14,142 nt of DNA from the NCBI GenBank assembly GCA_031411695.1, contig JANOBO010000328.1:1-14142 (forward strand). Direction: 5' to 3'. This stretch comes from JAIBCL01 sp031411695 (GTDB lineage: Bacteria > Verrucomicrobiota > Verrucomicrobiia > Verrucomicrobiales > Verrucomicrobiaceae). The notes beneath the pieces were generated by a model. That model did not search any database, was not told the origin of the DNA, and worked only from the letters and a program-made list of their open reading frames with translations. Made by a program: the position numbers and the translations under genes. Shown in pieces: positions 1 to 7,602 of the stretch; the first letter of the stretch is position 1, and each line of letters begins with the position of its first letter.

Positions 1-1382
1 TTCAACCATCGGGTTGCTAGCTCTAACTGAACTTGCCGCGTCCAACAGTTGTTGGTTGATGCGGTGAGATGGTTTAGGAGTGCTTTGACCGTCGTTTTCG
101 CCAGATCAAAAGGCTCCACCTTTCTCGGTGCCCCATAACTGATCTTGTAAATCCTCCCGCTCGTCCGATGCACGCCGTCGCTGTCGTGGCACTCGCCGGT
201 GTCGCTCCAGTCGGAGACGATGATGTTGCCGTCGGGGCACGTCAGGAGGTCGATGCCGCGGAACCATTTGTCCTTGGCCTGCACGAAGTCGGGGGCGTGC
301 TTGCCGACGTAGCCGCAGCCTTCACGTTCGAGCTTGTCCATGTTGATGCGGTTGCCGTGCAGGTTGCAGGTGAGCACCGCGCCGTCGTATTCCTTCGGCC
401 ATGCGCCGCCTTGGTAAATCAACATGCCGACGTGTGCGTGGCCGCCGCCGAGATCGCTGGTCTTGGATGTGACGCCTTTGCGGATGTCGCTCCACTTTTC
501 TGTGCCGATGTCGAAGTGATAATGATCGGCGGTCTGCTTGATGGTCTCATAGACATGCGGGTTCAGATGCGAGCCGAACATGCGGTCGTAGTAGGCGCCG
601 GGGATGACGTGCCAGAGATGGCCGATCACGGTGTTGATCATGAAAAGCTCGCCGTGCTCGTTCCAGTCGTGGCCCCATGAATTCGTGCCGCCGTGGGCCA
701 CGACCTCGAAGACTCTGCGCGTCGGATGGAAGCGCCACATCGCGCAGTTCAGCTTCGTGCGTTTCTCCTCCGGCGTACCGGGCGCGCCGATGGACGAGGT
801 GTCGGTGATGCCATGTCGTCCGTAGAGCCAGCCGTCGGGGCCCCAGCGAAGGCCGTTGACGATGTTGTGGCCGATGGTCTTGACGTTGAAGCCGTCGAGC
901 AGCACCTCCGGCTCGCCATCGGGAATGTCGTCGCCGTTTTTGTCGGCGATGAACGAGAGCGCGCCGTCATTCAAAATCCACACGCCGCCGTAGCCGATAT
1001 CGACGCTGGTGAGGTAGCTGCCTTTGTCCCAGAAGACTTTGCGGCCGTCCTGTTTGCCGTCGCCGTCCTTGTCTTCGAGGATGATGATGCGGTCGCGCAG
1101 CGTGGTGTCCCAGCGCTTCGGGTTCTCGGCGTATGTGTAGTTTTCCGCCACCCAAAGCCGGCCTTTTGCATCCCAGTTCATGGCGATGGGCTGCTGCACA
1201 TCGGGCTCGGCGGCGAAGACCTGACAGCGAAAACCTGGCGGCAATTCCATCGTGCGCGCGACTTCTTCGGCTGGCATCGGCCCCTGCGGATCGAGCTTCT
1301 CGGTGTTGAACGGCGCAGGGAAGTCGTCAGCGGCGAGAGCGGTGGTGCAAACGAGAGCGAGAGGCAGAAGGCGGCGGATCAT
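1..1382 (-). CDS. PVC-type membrane-bound dehydrogenase, N-terminal part (runs off left edge)
   Basis: The minus strand is open without a stop from the ATG at 1380-1382 to the window edge, giving 460 codons plus two bases. Residues 1-18 form a Sec signal peptide (MIRRLLPLALVCTTALAA). What follows matches the beta-propeller domain known as the 'putative membrane-bound dehydrogenase domain' (TIGR02604 type). Visible signs are a WVAENYTY segment near 78, Asp-rich calcium-loop-like turns (DKDGDG near 104, DKNGDD near 147), the HNIVNGLRWGPDGWLYGRHG block at 172-191 and the HAHVGM block near 315. The propeller seems to end near residue 415, and the helical sequence after it would start the HEAT-like region. 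Family members usually continue into a C-terminal c-type haem domain with CxxCH, which is outside this window. The substrate is unknown; sugar or alcohol oxidation is often suggested for relatives. It lies 71 bases downstream of a small exported protein on the same strand and may be co-transcribed with it. Confidence 0.9.
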   Translation of the reverse strand, partial: MIRRLLPLALVCTTALAADDFPAPFNTEKLDPQGPMPAEEVARTMELPPGFRCQVFAAEPDVQQPIAMNWDAKGRLWVAENYTYAENPKRWDTTLRDRIIILEDKDGDGKQDGRKVFWDKGSYLTSVDIGYGGVWILNDGALSFIADKNGDDIPDGEPEVLLDGFNVKTIGHNIVNGLRWGPDGWLYGRHGITDTSSIGAPGTPEEKRTKLNCAMWRFHPTRRVFEVVAHGGTNSWGHDWNEHGELFMINTVIGHLWHVIPGAYYDRMFGSHLNPHVYETIKQTADHYHFDIGTEKWSDIRKGVTSKTSDLGGGHAHVGMLIYQGGAWPKEYDGAVLTCNLHGNRINMDKLEREGCGYVGKHAPDFVQAKDKWFRGIDLLTCPDGNIIVSDWSDTGECHDSDGVHRTSGRIYKISYGAPRKVEPFDLAKTTVKALLNHLTASTNNCWTRQVQLELATRWL

Positions 1383-1453
1383 GAGTGAACGAGAACGGCG
1401 GGACGGCGCGGACTCTCACACACATCCGCGAGGGCGTCGCGCGCGGCTTCCTC

Positions 1454-1987
1454 TCAACGTTTCGCGTTTTTGCCACGCGGCCTACGGACATGCGGCTCCC
1501 CTTTGGAGTTGGTGCGCGCGGGCACGACTGCGCGCCTGACTTCGGGCTCCGGTCCGCTCGGTGGATCATTCGCAGCTTCGGCGCGCCGCACTTCGAGCGG
1601 TGGCGTGCGGCCGGCGCCGGGCGCTTCAGCGCGCCGCACGATGAGCGCGGGTTCTTTGAACACGACGGCGCGCGGCACGGAGAAACGCCGCACGGCCATG
1701 TCGATCTCGGCTCGGCGCTGCGGCAGCACCTTGGTGGCCGCGTCCCAGATCTCGCGCACGAACAGCGGCTCGCCGGCCACGGTGTCGATGGCGGTCGCGA
1801 TCAGTTCCGGTGTGCAAGCCTCATGGGCCACGAGTGCGTCTTCGATGGCCATCGCCAGCTTCGTCGGCTCGCGCCGGATGCGGTCCGCCAGTTCGGCGCA
1901 CGCGCTTTGGCACGACAGTCGCGTCTCACGCGCATCGGCACGCAAGAAGATCAACAGGCAGATGAGACTGAGTGTCCGGGCAGGCAT
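1454..1987 (-). CDS. Small exported protein with Val-Arg-Arg repeats, function unknown
   Basis: This 177-residue protein is not one I recognise as a named family. Residues 1-19 look like a Sec signal peptide (MPARTLSLICLLIFLRADA). Residues 22-100 are predicted helical, with Cys at 26, 30 and 58. The sequence from about 37 to 98 (KLAMAIEDAL, ELIATAIDTVAGE, EIWDAATKVLP) resembles small exported helical proteins common in Verrucomicrobia. The tail is low complexity and basic, with VRR at 99, 117, 133, 150 and 167, often as VRRAEA, separated by Pro-rich spacers. I chose this strand because of the clean signal peptide; the plus strand is also open here but codes for an Arg/His-rich sequence without domain character. 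A short hairpin with a 6-bp stem and TCGG loop lies at 1993-2008, just before the start. The dehydrogenase gene follows after 71 bases. Confidence 0.72.
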   Translation of the reverse strand: MPARTLSLICLLIFLRADARETRLSCQSACAELADRIRREPTKLAMAIEDALVAHEACTPELIATAIDTVAGEPLFVREIWDAATKVLPQRRAEIDMAVRRFSVPRAVVFKEPALIVRRAEAPGAGRTPPLEVRRAEAANDPPSGPEPEVRRAVVPARTNSKGEPHVRRPRGKNAKR

Positions 1988-2142
1988 TGAATGGCGGATC
2001 GGTCCGCCGACGTGTTAGGGTTGGCAAGGGGCGAATTTAATACGCTTCCGGCTGCCAAACGTCGCGTCTGCCGTCGTTACTCACATTGACACTGGCGCGC
2101 ATCTGACCAGCGTGCCGCAAATCCACACACCCTCCGCATACC

Positions 2143-3033
2143 ATGTCCGATCTCCGTCGCCGCCACTTCATTTCCACCTTGTTCGGGAGCGGCGTCGCGA
2201 CGCTGGCCGCCGGACAGGATGCGCTGAACTTCAAGGGGGAAGGCATTCAGTTTGGCCTGTGCACCTACATGTGGGGCGCTGATCTTGATGTGCCCGCTTT
2301 GATCACGACGTTGGAGAAAGCCAAGATCCTCGGTGTGGAACTGCGGGTGGAGCACGCGCACAACGTGAGTCCGAAGCTCACGCCTGCCGAGCGTACGGAG
2401 GTGCGGAAGCGCTTTGAGGCGTCGCCAGTGGATGTCGTCGGGATGGGCACGAATTTCGAATTTCACTCCGCCAACGCTGACGAGGTGAAGAAAAACATCG
2501 CAGGCGCGAAGGAGTACATCAAGTTGAGCCACGACATCGGCGGCAGCGGGGTGAAGGTGAAGCCAAACGGCCTGGCAAAGGATGTGCCGGTCGAGAAGAC
2601 GCTGGCGCAGATCGGCGCGGCGCTGGCAGAGCTGGGCGACTACTCGCTCGGCTTCGGGCAGGAGATCCGGCTGGAGGTGCATGGGAAGGAAACCGCGAAG
2701 CTAGACCACATCGCCACCATCATGAAGGCTGCGGATCGCGACAATGTGCGTGTGTGCTGGAACTCGAATGCCGAGGATCTCGCGGGCGAAGGGCTCGATG
2801 CGAATTTCGCCAAAGTGCGTGAGCACCTCGGCCACACCACACACATCCGCGGCGCGACGGTGCCGGATTATCCGTGGGACAAGCTCGCGAAACTTCTCGT
2901 CGCCGCCGACTATGAAGGCTGGGTGCTTCTCGAAGCGCACGGAAAGCGCCCGGACGGAGAGGCTGCGGCGGTGCTCGGTGCGCAGAGGGATGCGTTCATG
3001 AAGCTGGTGTCGGACGCGCGGAAGGCGGGATGA
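2143..3033 (+). CDS. Sugar phosphate isomerase/epimerase-like TIM barrel protein, Tat-exported
   Basis: This 296-residue protein fits the xylose isomerase-like TIM barrel superfamily (AP endonuclease 2 fold). Barrel strands and likely metal ligands are visible: VELRVEHAHN near 65-74, EIRLEVHGKE near 174-183, VRVCWNSNAED near 202-212, THIRGA near 233 and WVLLEAHGK near 260-268. The Glu residues at the strand ends and the Asn/His residues are probable metal or sugar ligands. The N-terminus carries a twin-arginine motif (RRRHFIS, residues 5-11) followed by a hydrophobic stretch to about residue 23, so folded export by Tat is likely. Length is normal for the family. The substrate cannot be read from sequence. 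It diverges from the minus-strand genes at 1-1987 across a 155-base gap where I see no convincing promoter. The next plus-strand gene starts 220 bases downstream. Confidence 0.88.
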   Translation: MSDLRRRHFISTLFGSGVATLAAGQDALNFKGEGIQFGLCTYMWGADLDVPALITTLEKAKILGVELRVEHAHNVSPKLTPAERTEVRKRFEASPVDVVGMGTNFEFHSANADEVKKNIAGAKEYIKLSHDIGGSGVKVKPNGLAKDVPVEKTLAQIGAALAELGDYSLGFGQEIRLEVHGKETAKLDHIATIMKAADRDNVRVCWNSNAEDLAGEGLDANFAKVREHLGHTTHIRGATVPDYPWDKLAKLLVAADYEGWVLLEAHGKRPDGEAAAVLGAQRDAFMKLVSDARKAG

Positions 3034-3253
3034 AGAGACGTGCGTGGCCACGAGCCCGCCCGTAGCCGCCCGTAGTCGCCCACGCAAGCGGGCGGCGGGA
3101 GCGTGGGTGCTTCGGAGTGGTGAGGCCGCGCCGCACGGAGCCAAGCCCTTGCGGGCGCAGCTACGTGGCGCGGCCTGGCGCGCTGGCTCTAAATTTGAAC
3201 GTGACGGTGGGTTCAATGCATCTACCATTGCAGCCCGCCTGGTTTCCCGCTTC
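3034..3253 (+). repeat. GC-rich repeat-like intergenic segment before the TPR gene
   Basis: This gap separates the isomerase from the TPR-like gene. It contains a near-tandem CCGCCCGTAG unit around 3058-3075, a 7-bp inverted pair CCCACGC/GCGTGGG at 3079-3085 and 3101-3107, and the sequence AAGCCCTTGCG at 3143-3153. On the minus strand it carries AATTTAGAGCCAGC (around 3186-3199), leading towards GCAAGGGCTTGG. Very similar words occur at 5246-5281, which suggests a dispersed repeat. The frame of the downstream gene stays open through this segment back to 3044, but the residues it would add are Arg/Ala-rich and look like translated repeat. No promoter or terminator could be assigned. Confidence 0.4.
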
Positions 3254-5065
3254 ATGCTCACTGACCAAACGATCGATCCGAATGCACGGCAAAAGCCCGC
3301 GCTCCTGCTGCGCCCGTTCATCGCGGTGTGGCAGTGGATGGTGCCGCCTTCCCAGGCGCATGTGGACAGGCAGAGCCGCACGGCGGTGGTGGTGCGCTCG
3401 TCGATTGTCGTCGTCGTCTCAGGCGGCTTCATCTTCGGGGTGATGTTCTGGGGGAGAGACTTGCGGGATGTGTACCAAAGCTGGCGTGCGGGCCGGTTGG
3501 TGAAACAGGCGCGGGCATTGGCGGATGACGGGAACATCCTCAACGCGGTGCTGAAGGCTCAGCAGGCGTACGGCATGTCCCCGGAGAACACGGATGCGAT
3601 CCGGCTCAATGCCCAGTTCCTCACGGCGATGAAGCGGCAAGAGGCGGTCTATTTCAATGAGCTGCTCGAGAAGCAAGGCAAGGCCACGGCAGAGGACAGG
3701 CAGCTCAAAATTCGCGCGTTGATGAATTTGAACCGCACCAAGGAGGCCTCCGACACGCTGACGCGCCTGATGAAATCCTCGCCGCCGACTGACGCGGTCT
3801 TCAAGCTGGCCGAGGACGTGTGGGCGGGCCGCGACCACAGCAGCGTGGTGCTGAACGTGATGAAGGAATACTGCGCGAAGAATCCCACGGATAACGAGAG
3901 CCTGCTGCGGCTGGCAAAGCTCCAGATCAAGACGGGTGTGAATGCCGAGGTGGCGGCCGGGATGGCGTCACTCTGGACGCTGGCGGCGAACACGGGCGAG
4001 GTGGGGATCAAGGCCATCGAGGTGATCGATTCCATCAAGATTCTCGCGCCGGATGAAAGCCGGAAGCTGACCGAGCGGCTGGAGAATCACCCCCGCTCCA
4101 CAGGCTGGCATCAGGTGTCCGCGCTGCGGCGGCGTATCACCCTCCAGCCTGCCCGCAAGATGAGCATCATCCAGGAGGCGGTGATGAAGTGTCGCGGATT
4201 GAAGCGCGAGGAGCGCCTGCCATTCGTCCGCTGGCTGGTGGAGGAGCGCGAGCTGCAGCAGGTGCTGGCCTTGGTGGATGAGCATGATGCAAAGGCGTAT
4301 CAGCCGTTGCTGGAGAATTATCTGACCGCGTTGACGTTGCTTGGAAAGCTCGACGACCTGTCCCGTCTGGTGGAAGACCCCGCCGTGGCGGGCATGTTAA
4401 ACAAGACGCTGCAGGCGTTCTACCGCGCCCACCTCGCCTTCATCAAGAACCGGCCCAAGGAAGAAGTGCGTGAGAAACTGACCATCACGCGCCTCGCTGC
4501 GGAGGATGAGGGTCGTGGTGAAATGCTCCTCGCCGTGGCGGCTTACGCTGAGAAGCGCGGGCTGCCCGACGTGGCGGAGGAGGCGTTTGCAGCAGCCTCA
4601 CGCTCACGAAAGACAGAGCGCCAGGGCTATGAGGGCCTTGTCAGAATCACACAGTTGAACGGGAACGAGGAGGCGATGCTCACCGCCTTACGCAAGGCCG
4701 TGCGCACGTGGCCGGATGACGAGAACTTCATGGAGCGCTACCTCTACGGCAACCTCATCGCAGGCAGGGAGATCGAGCTTTCCCTCGAGCGCACGCTGAA
4801 CTTGCTGGCAAAGCGGCCTGACGATTCCCCCATCAAGCTCGGTGCCGCGCTCGGCTACTATTGGTTTGGCGATCTCGACATGGCCACCAATCACATGCAA
4901 CACATCGACCTGAACAAATGCACGCCCGGCCAGCAGGCCGTGTTTGCATCACTTGCGCATCTCAGTGGCTACCACGATGCGGCCGGCATTGTGATCAAAT
5001 CCATTCCGGCCGACACGAAGATGCTTCCGCAGGAACTGATCTTCTTCGCTCGCGCAAAGAAATAG
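3254..5065 (+). CDS. Membrane-anchored tetratricopeptide-repeat-like protein
   Basis: From the ATG at 3254 the protein has 603 residues. A short cytoplasmic head is followed by one transmembrane segment at about residues 45-66 (AVVVRSSIVVVVSGGFIFGV) and then a long helical region to the C-terminus. From about residue 75 on there are recurring TPR-like helix pairs, for example the segment with QARALADDGNILNAVLKAQQ near 85-104 and later stretches such as ALGYYWFGDLDMA. No enzymatic motif is visible. A scaffold or protein-interaction role on the outer face of the membrane is inferred. An in-frame start at 3044 would add 70 residues, but these are repeat-like and of unusual composition, and the anchor sits at a normal distance from 3254. 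No strong ribosome binding site marks either start. The gene converges on the ccsA operon. Confidence 0.8.
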   Translation: MLTDQTIDPNARQKPALLLRPFIAVWQWMVPPSQAHVDRQSRTAVVVRSSIVVVVSGGFIFGVMFWGRDLRDVYQSWRAGRLVKQARALADDGNILNAVLKAQQAYGMSPENTDAIRLNAQFLTAMKRQEAVYFNELLEKQGKATAEDRQLKIRALMNLNRTKEASDTLTRLMKSSPPTDAVFKLAEDVWAGRDHSSVVLNVMKEYCAKNPTDNESLLRLAKLQIKTGVNAEVAAGMASLWTLAANTGEVGIKAIEVIDSIKILAPDESRKLTERLENHPRSTGWHQVSALRRRITLQPARKMSIIQEAVMKCRGLKREERLPFVRWLVEERELQQVLALVDEHDAKAYQPLLENYLTALTLLGKLDDLSRLVEDPAVAGMLNKTLQAFYRAHLAFIKNRPKEEVREKLTITRLAAEDEGRGEMLLAVAAYAEKRGLPDVAEEAFAAASRSRKTERQGYEGLVRITQLNGNEEAMLTALRKAVRTWPDDENFMERYLYGNLIAGREIELSLERTLNLLAKRPDDSPIKLGAALGYYWFGDLDMATNHMQHIDLNKCTPGQQAVFASLAHLSGYHDAAGIVIKSIPADTKMLPQELIFFARAKK

Positions 5066-5421
5066 CCGGCAGTTTCCTCACGCCATTGGAGAGGGCGCAT
5101 GATTCTGGTTGCAGCGCCGGCTCGCCGGAGTGCCCCAATCAGTTCAACCCGAACGCCGCGATTGCAGTGCGTAGTCAAGGCTTCCATCCCTGACACATCA
5201 GTGCTTTCAGACCTGCATCCCTCTGTGCCGAGCGATCCATGCCATCCAATCTAGAACCAGCAAGGGCTGGAAGCCCTTGCGACATGCCGCAGTCGAAGCG
5301 CTCGAGCTCAAGCTTTGTCTGGTGGTTCAGACATCACGCGCGCCGCGCGGGGAATCGAGGCATGAAAGACAGGCAGCCACGTTGCAACCTGCAATGGGGG
5401 AAAGGCGCGGGCTTCCGTGCC
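5066..5421. other. Intergenic gap between convergent genes
   Basis: This 356-base gap lies between the ends of the TPR-like gene (plus) and ccsA (minus). I see no convincing gene here; the short open frames have no family resemblance. Its one clear structure is the hairpin at 5260-5280, beside words shared with the 3034-3253 gap. Transcription from both sides must end somewhere here, but no stem followed by a T-run was found. Confidence 0.6.
5260..5280. repeat. Perfect 9-bp stem-loop, REP-like or bidirectional terminator candidate
   Basis: GCAAGGGCT and AGCCCTTGC form a perfect 9-bp stem around a GGA loop. It sits between convergent genes but has no T-run on either side, so intrinsic termination is uncertain. 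The flanking word AATCTAGAACCAGC, which overlaps the stem by one to two bases, closely matches AATTTAGAGCCAGC on the minus strand near 3186-3199. Both are followed by GCAAGGGCT, which supports a small dispersed repeat. Confidence 0.5.
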
Positions 5422-7602
5422 TCACACGGCCACACCCGGCACGATCACGCCACGCGCGTCGGGTGAGCCAGGCTTTCTGCGGTCGAGCATAGCGATGATC
5501 ATGCCAATCACGAGCAGCAGCGTCATGGAGCCCCAGAAAATGTACAGCCACCTCCACGCGCCATCCATCGCGCCGTAAGCGTGCAGGCCGACGCCAAGCT
5601 GGTTGGTGGCGAACCACGAGAACGCCACGACCATGCCGAGGATGAGGCCGCAGCAGTGAAAGCCGGCCTCGCGGATGTAGCCGCCCATGCGCGCGTGCAG
5701 GATGACGAGATTCATCAGCACGATCATGAGCGCGCCATTTTCCTTCGGGTCCCAGCCCCAAAAGCGGCCCCAGGAATAGTTTGCCCAGATGCCGCCGAGC
5801 ACGGTGCCGACGAGAGACAGGAACAGACCCGCGAGCACGAAGGCATAGCACATGCGGGTGAGATCCTTGGCGGTGCTGTCTCCGGCCGTGACTTTCCCGA
5901 TGCAACGCAGCAGAATGTAGATGATCGAGAAAATGGCAGACACCATGCCTGCGGTGTAGCCGAGGTTGATGCAGGGCACATGGGTCGAAAGCCAGAAATT
6001 CGTGATCAGCACAGCCTCGAGCAGTTCCATTGTATCGCGCGCCTCCATGTTCATGAAGCGGATGGAGAGAAACATCCCCGCCGTGCCTGCCACGGACGCC
6101 ACGGCGAGGCCCCAGCCTTTTTTGGTGATCCACTCCGCGAGCAGGGCGAGGAGCGCCGCAGTCGTGGTGATGAAGATGATCGTCTCATACAGGCTGGTGA
6201 TCGGAGGGCGCTCCATGATCAGGCAGCGGATCACGATGCCCACGGTGCCGAAGGCGGTCCCTGCGAGTGTGAGGGCCATGCACACCTTCCGGCACACGCG
6301 GCCCCATCCCGCCGCAGGCTTCACCCAGCTCAAGGCGAGGATGAGCAATCCGAAGACAAAACACAGGAGCGACTTGTAGAAGTAATCGAAGCGGTGGTAG
6401 TGCAGCTCCAAGGGCACATGCCCTGACTCATGGCGGGCTGCGGCGAGCTTGATGACGCCGTCGTGCAGCTCCTTGAGCTTTGCTTTGAAGGCCGCCGGGT
6501 CCGTGGCTGCGGACGCGAGACTGCCGTAGAGCGTGAGGCTGGCAGCGTCTTCGGCCGTGATGGATGTGCCATCGAGCACGCTCTTCAGGATCGTGCCGGG
6601 ATTATGCCAGACTTCCAGCTTCTGCACGGGCGGCGGGAAGAAGCGCGGCAGCGTCGCCTCATTGCCGCTCATCAGCGCGCCGACGAGGGAGCGGTAATAC
6701 TCGCGCAGCCACGGGTTTGCCATCGGCGCGGCGGCTTCGGGATGGGCCTTGAAGTATTCGCCCATTTTCGGAAGCATTGCGGCCCAGTCGGCCTGTCCGT
6801 CCTTGATGTAGGTGGCGAGTTCAGGCGGCAGGGTGGCGGCTTCTTTTCCAAACGGCGCGCGTGCGAAATCGAAGTGCGAGAGCATCATTTCGTAATCGAG
6901 AAAGTCGAAGGCGAGCTTCCCCATCGCGCGCTGCACGGGCGTGCGCTGCTTCTGCTCGACATCGCGCACCTCCTGCATCTTGCGCATCAGCGCGGTGCGG
7001 CCCGGCTCGATTTCGTTGTAGGTGTAGCGGTCGCGCTTGCCCTTTGCCTTCAGCTCCAGCTCGATGATGGCCTCGGAGTTATCGACGACGAAGACCGGCA
7101 GCTCCTTGGCGATGTCGGGGCGGAACCAAGAGACGAGCAGCCACTCCATCGCCGAGAATTTGACGGGCCTGCCCTTCACATCCACGAGCGGTTTCGATGT
7201 GGCAGGATCATTGATCGGCACGGTCTTCTCCGCCTCCATGTCCTTGCGCGTGGCGCTGATGCCGGACTGCTTGCCGCTGAAGCGCAGCAGCTTGAAGCGC
7301 GCGATGGTGTCCAGCGGCTTCACGCGCCCGCTTTCCTGAACGGGAAGGGTGGAGAAGAGGTCGAGCACCTCCTTGTCACGCAAAAGATCCAGCGAGACGA
7401 CGGCGACGGGCTTTGGGGGCGGGGCTGGTGGCGACTCTGATTTCGCCGGCTCTTGCGCGGATGCGGTGAGCGCGATGAGCCCGAGAAACACGGCAGTGAA
7501 AAAGAGCGTCTTCGTTGCCTTGCCTTCGGTGTGTCGTGGAGAGGCTGGGGTGAGGGACTGCTCCGGAGACTTTGTGTGACCGATCATCGAGTTGATTTTC
7601 AT
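5422..7602 (-). CDS. ccsA: Cytochrome c biogenesis protein CcsA/ResC with large exported N-terminal domain
   Basis: This is the haem-handling subunit of system II cytochrome c maturation; with ResB it moves haem across the cytoplasmic membrane and joins it to CxxCH motifs outside. The 726-residue protein has a hydrophobic segment at about 31-48 ending in ASAQ, a soluble region of about 350 residues (50-405), then a multi-helix membrane domain from about 408 to 705. The WWD haem-binding signature is clear at 605-622 (WANYSWGRFWGWDPKENG). His541 (STHVPCINLGY) and His675 (LGVGLHAYG) flank it, as expected for the external haem ligands. The long N-terminal part is absent from the short CcsA of chloroplasts and Bacillus; similar extensions occur in Bacteroidetes and PVC relatives, and their role is not known to me. 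The start overlaps the resB stop by four bases (ATGA), implying translational coupling. Confidence 0.93.
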   Translation of the reverse strand: MKINSMIGHTKSPEQSLTPASPRHTEGKATKTLFFTAVFLGLIALTASAQEPAKSESPPAPPPKPVAVVSLDLLRDKEVLDLFSTLPVQESGRVKPLDTIARFKLLRFSGKQSGISATRKDMEAEKTVPINDPATSKPLVDVKGRPVKFSAMEWLLVSWFRPDIAKELPVFVVDNSEAIIELELKAKGKRDRYTYNEIEPGRTALMRKMQEVRDVEQKQRTPVQRAMGKLAFDFLDYEMMLSHFDFARAPFGKEAATLPPELATYIKDGQADWAAMLPKMGEYFKAHPEAAAPMANPWLREYYRSLVGALMSGNEATLPRFFPPPVQKLEVWHNPGTILKSVLDGTSITAEDAASLTLYGSLASAATDPAAFKAKLKELHDGVIKLAAARHESGHVPLELHYHRFDYFYKSLLCFVFGLLILALSWVKPAAGWGRVCRKVCMALTLAGTAFGTVGIVIRCLIMERPPITSLYETIIFITTTAALLALLAEWITKKGWGLAVASVAGTAGMFLSIRFMNMEARDTMELLEAVLITNFWLSTHVPCINLGYTAGMVSAIFSIIYILLRCIGKVTAGDSTAKDLTRMCYAFVLAGLFLSLVGTVLGGIWANYSWGRFWGWDPKENGALMIVLMNLVILHARMGGYIREAGFHCCGLILGMVVAFSWFATNQLGVGLHAYGAMDGAWRWLYIFWGSMTLLLVIGMIIAMLDRRKPGSPDARGVIVPGVAV

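Noticed and set aside
1385..1990. A 201-codon plus-strand frame opposite the VRR-repeat protein
   Set aside because: It lacks a signal peptide and domain character, whereas the minus strand has both a signal peptide and ordered helical sequence.
2086..2091. Perfect TTGACA -35 box before the isomerase gene
   Set aside because: No -10-like hexamer occurs at 16-18 bases downstream.
3044..3253. A 70-residue N-terminal extension of the TPR-like protein
   Set aside because: The frame is open, but the residues are Arg/Ala-rich repeat translation and would put a long unstructured head before the membrane anchor; the start at 3254 is preferred.
6430..7440. A 336-codon plus-strand frame opposite ccsA
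   Set aside because: It is antisense to a well-supported gene, has Arg/His-rich composition and no recognisable domain.
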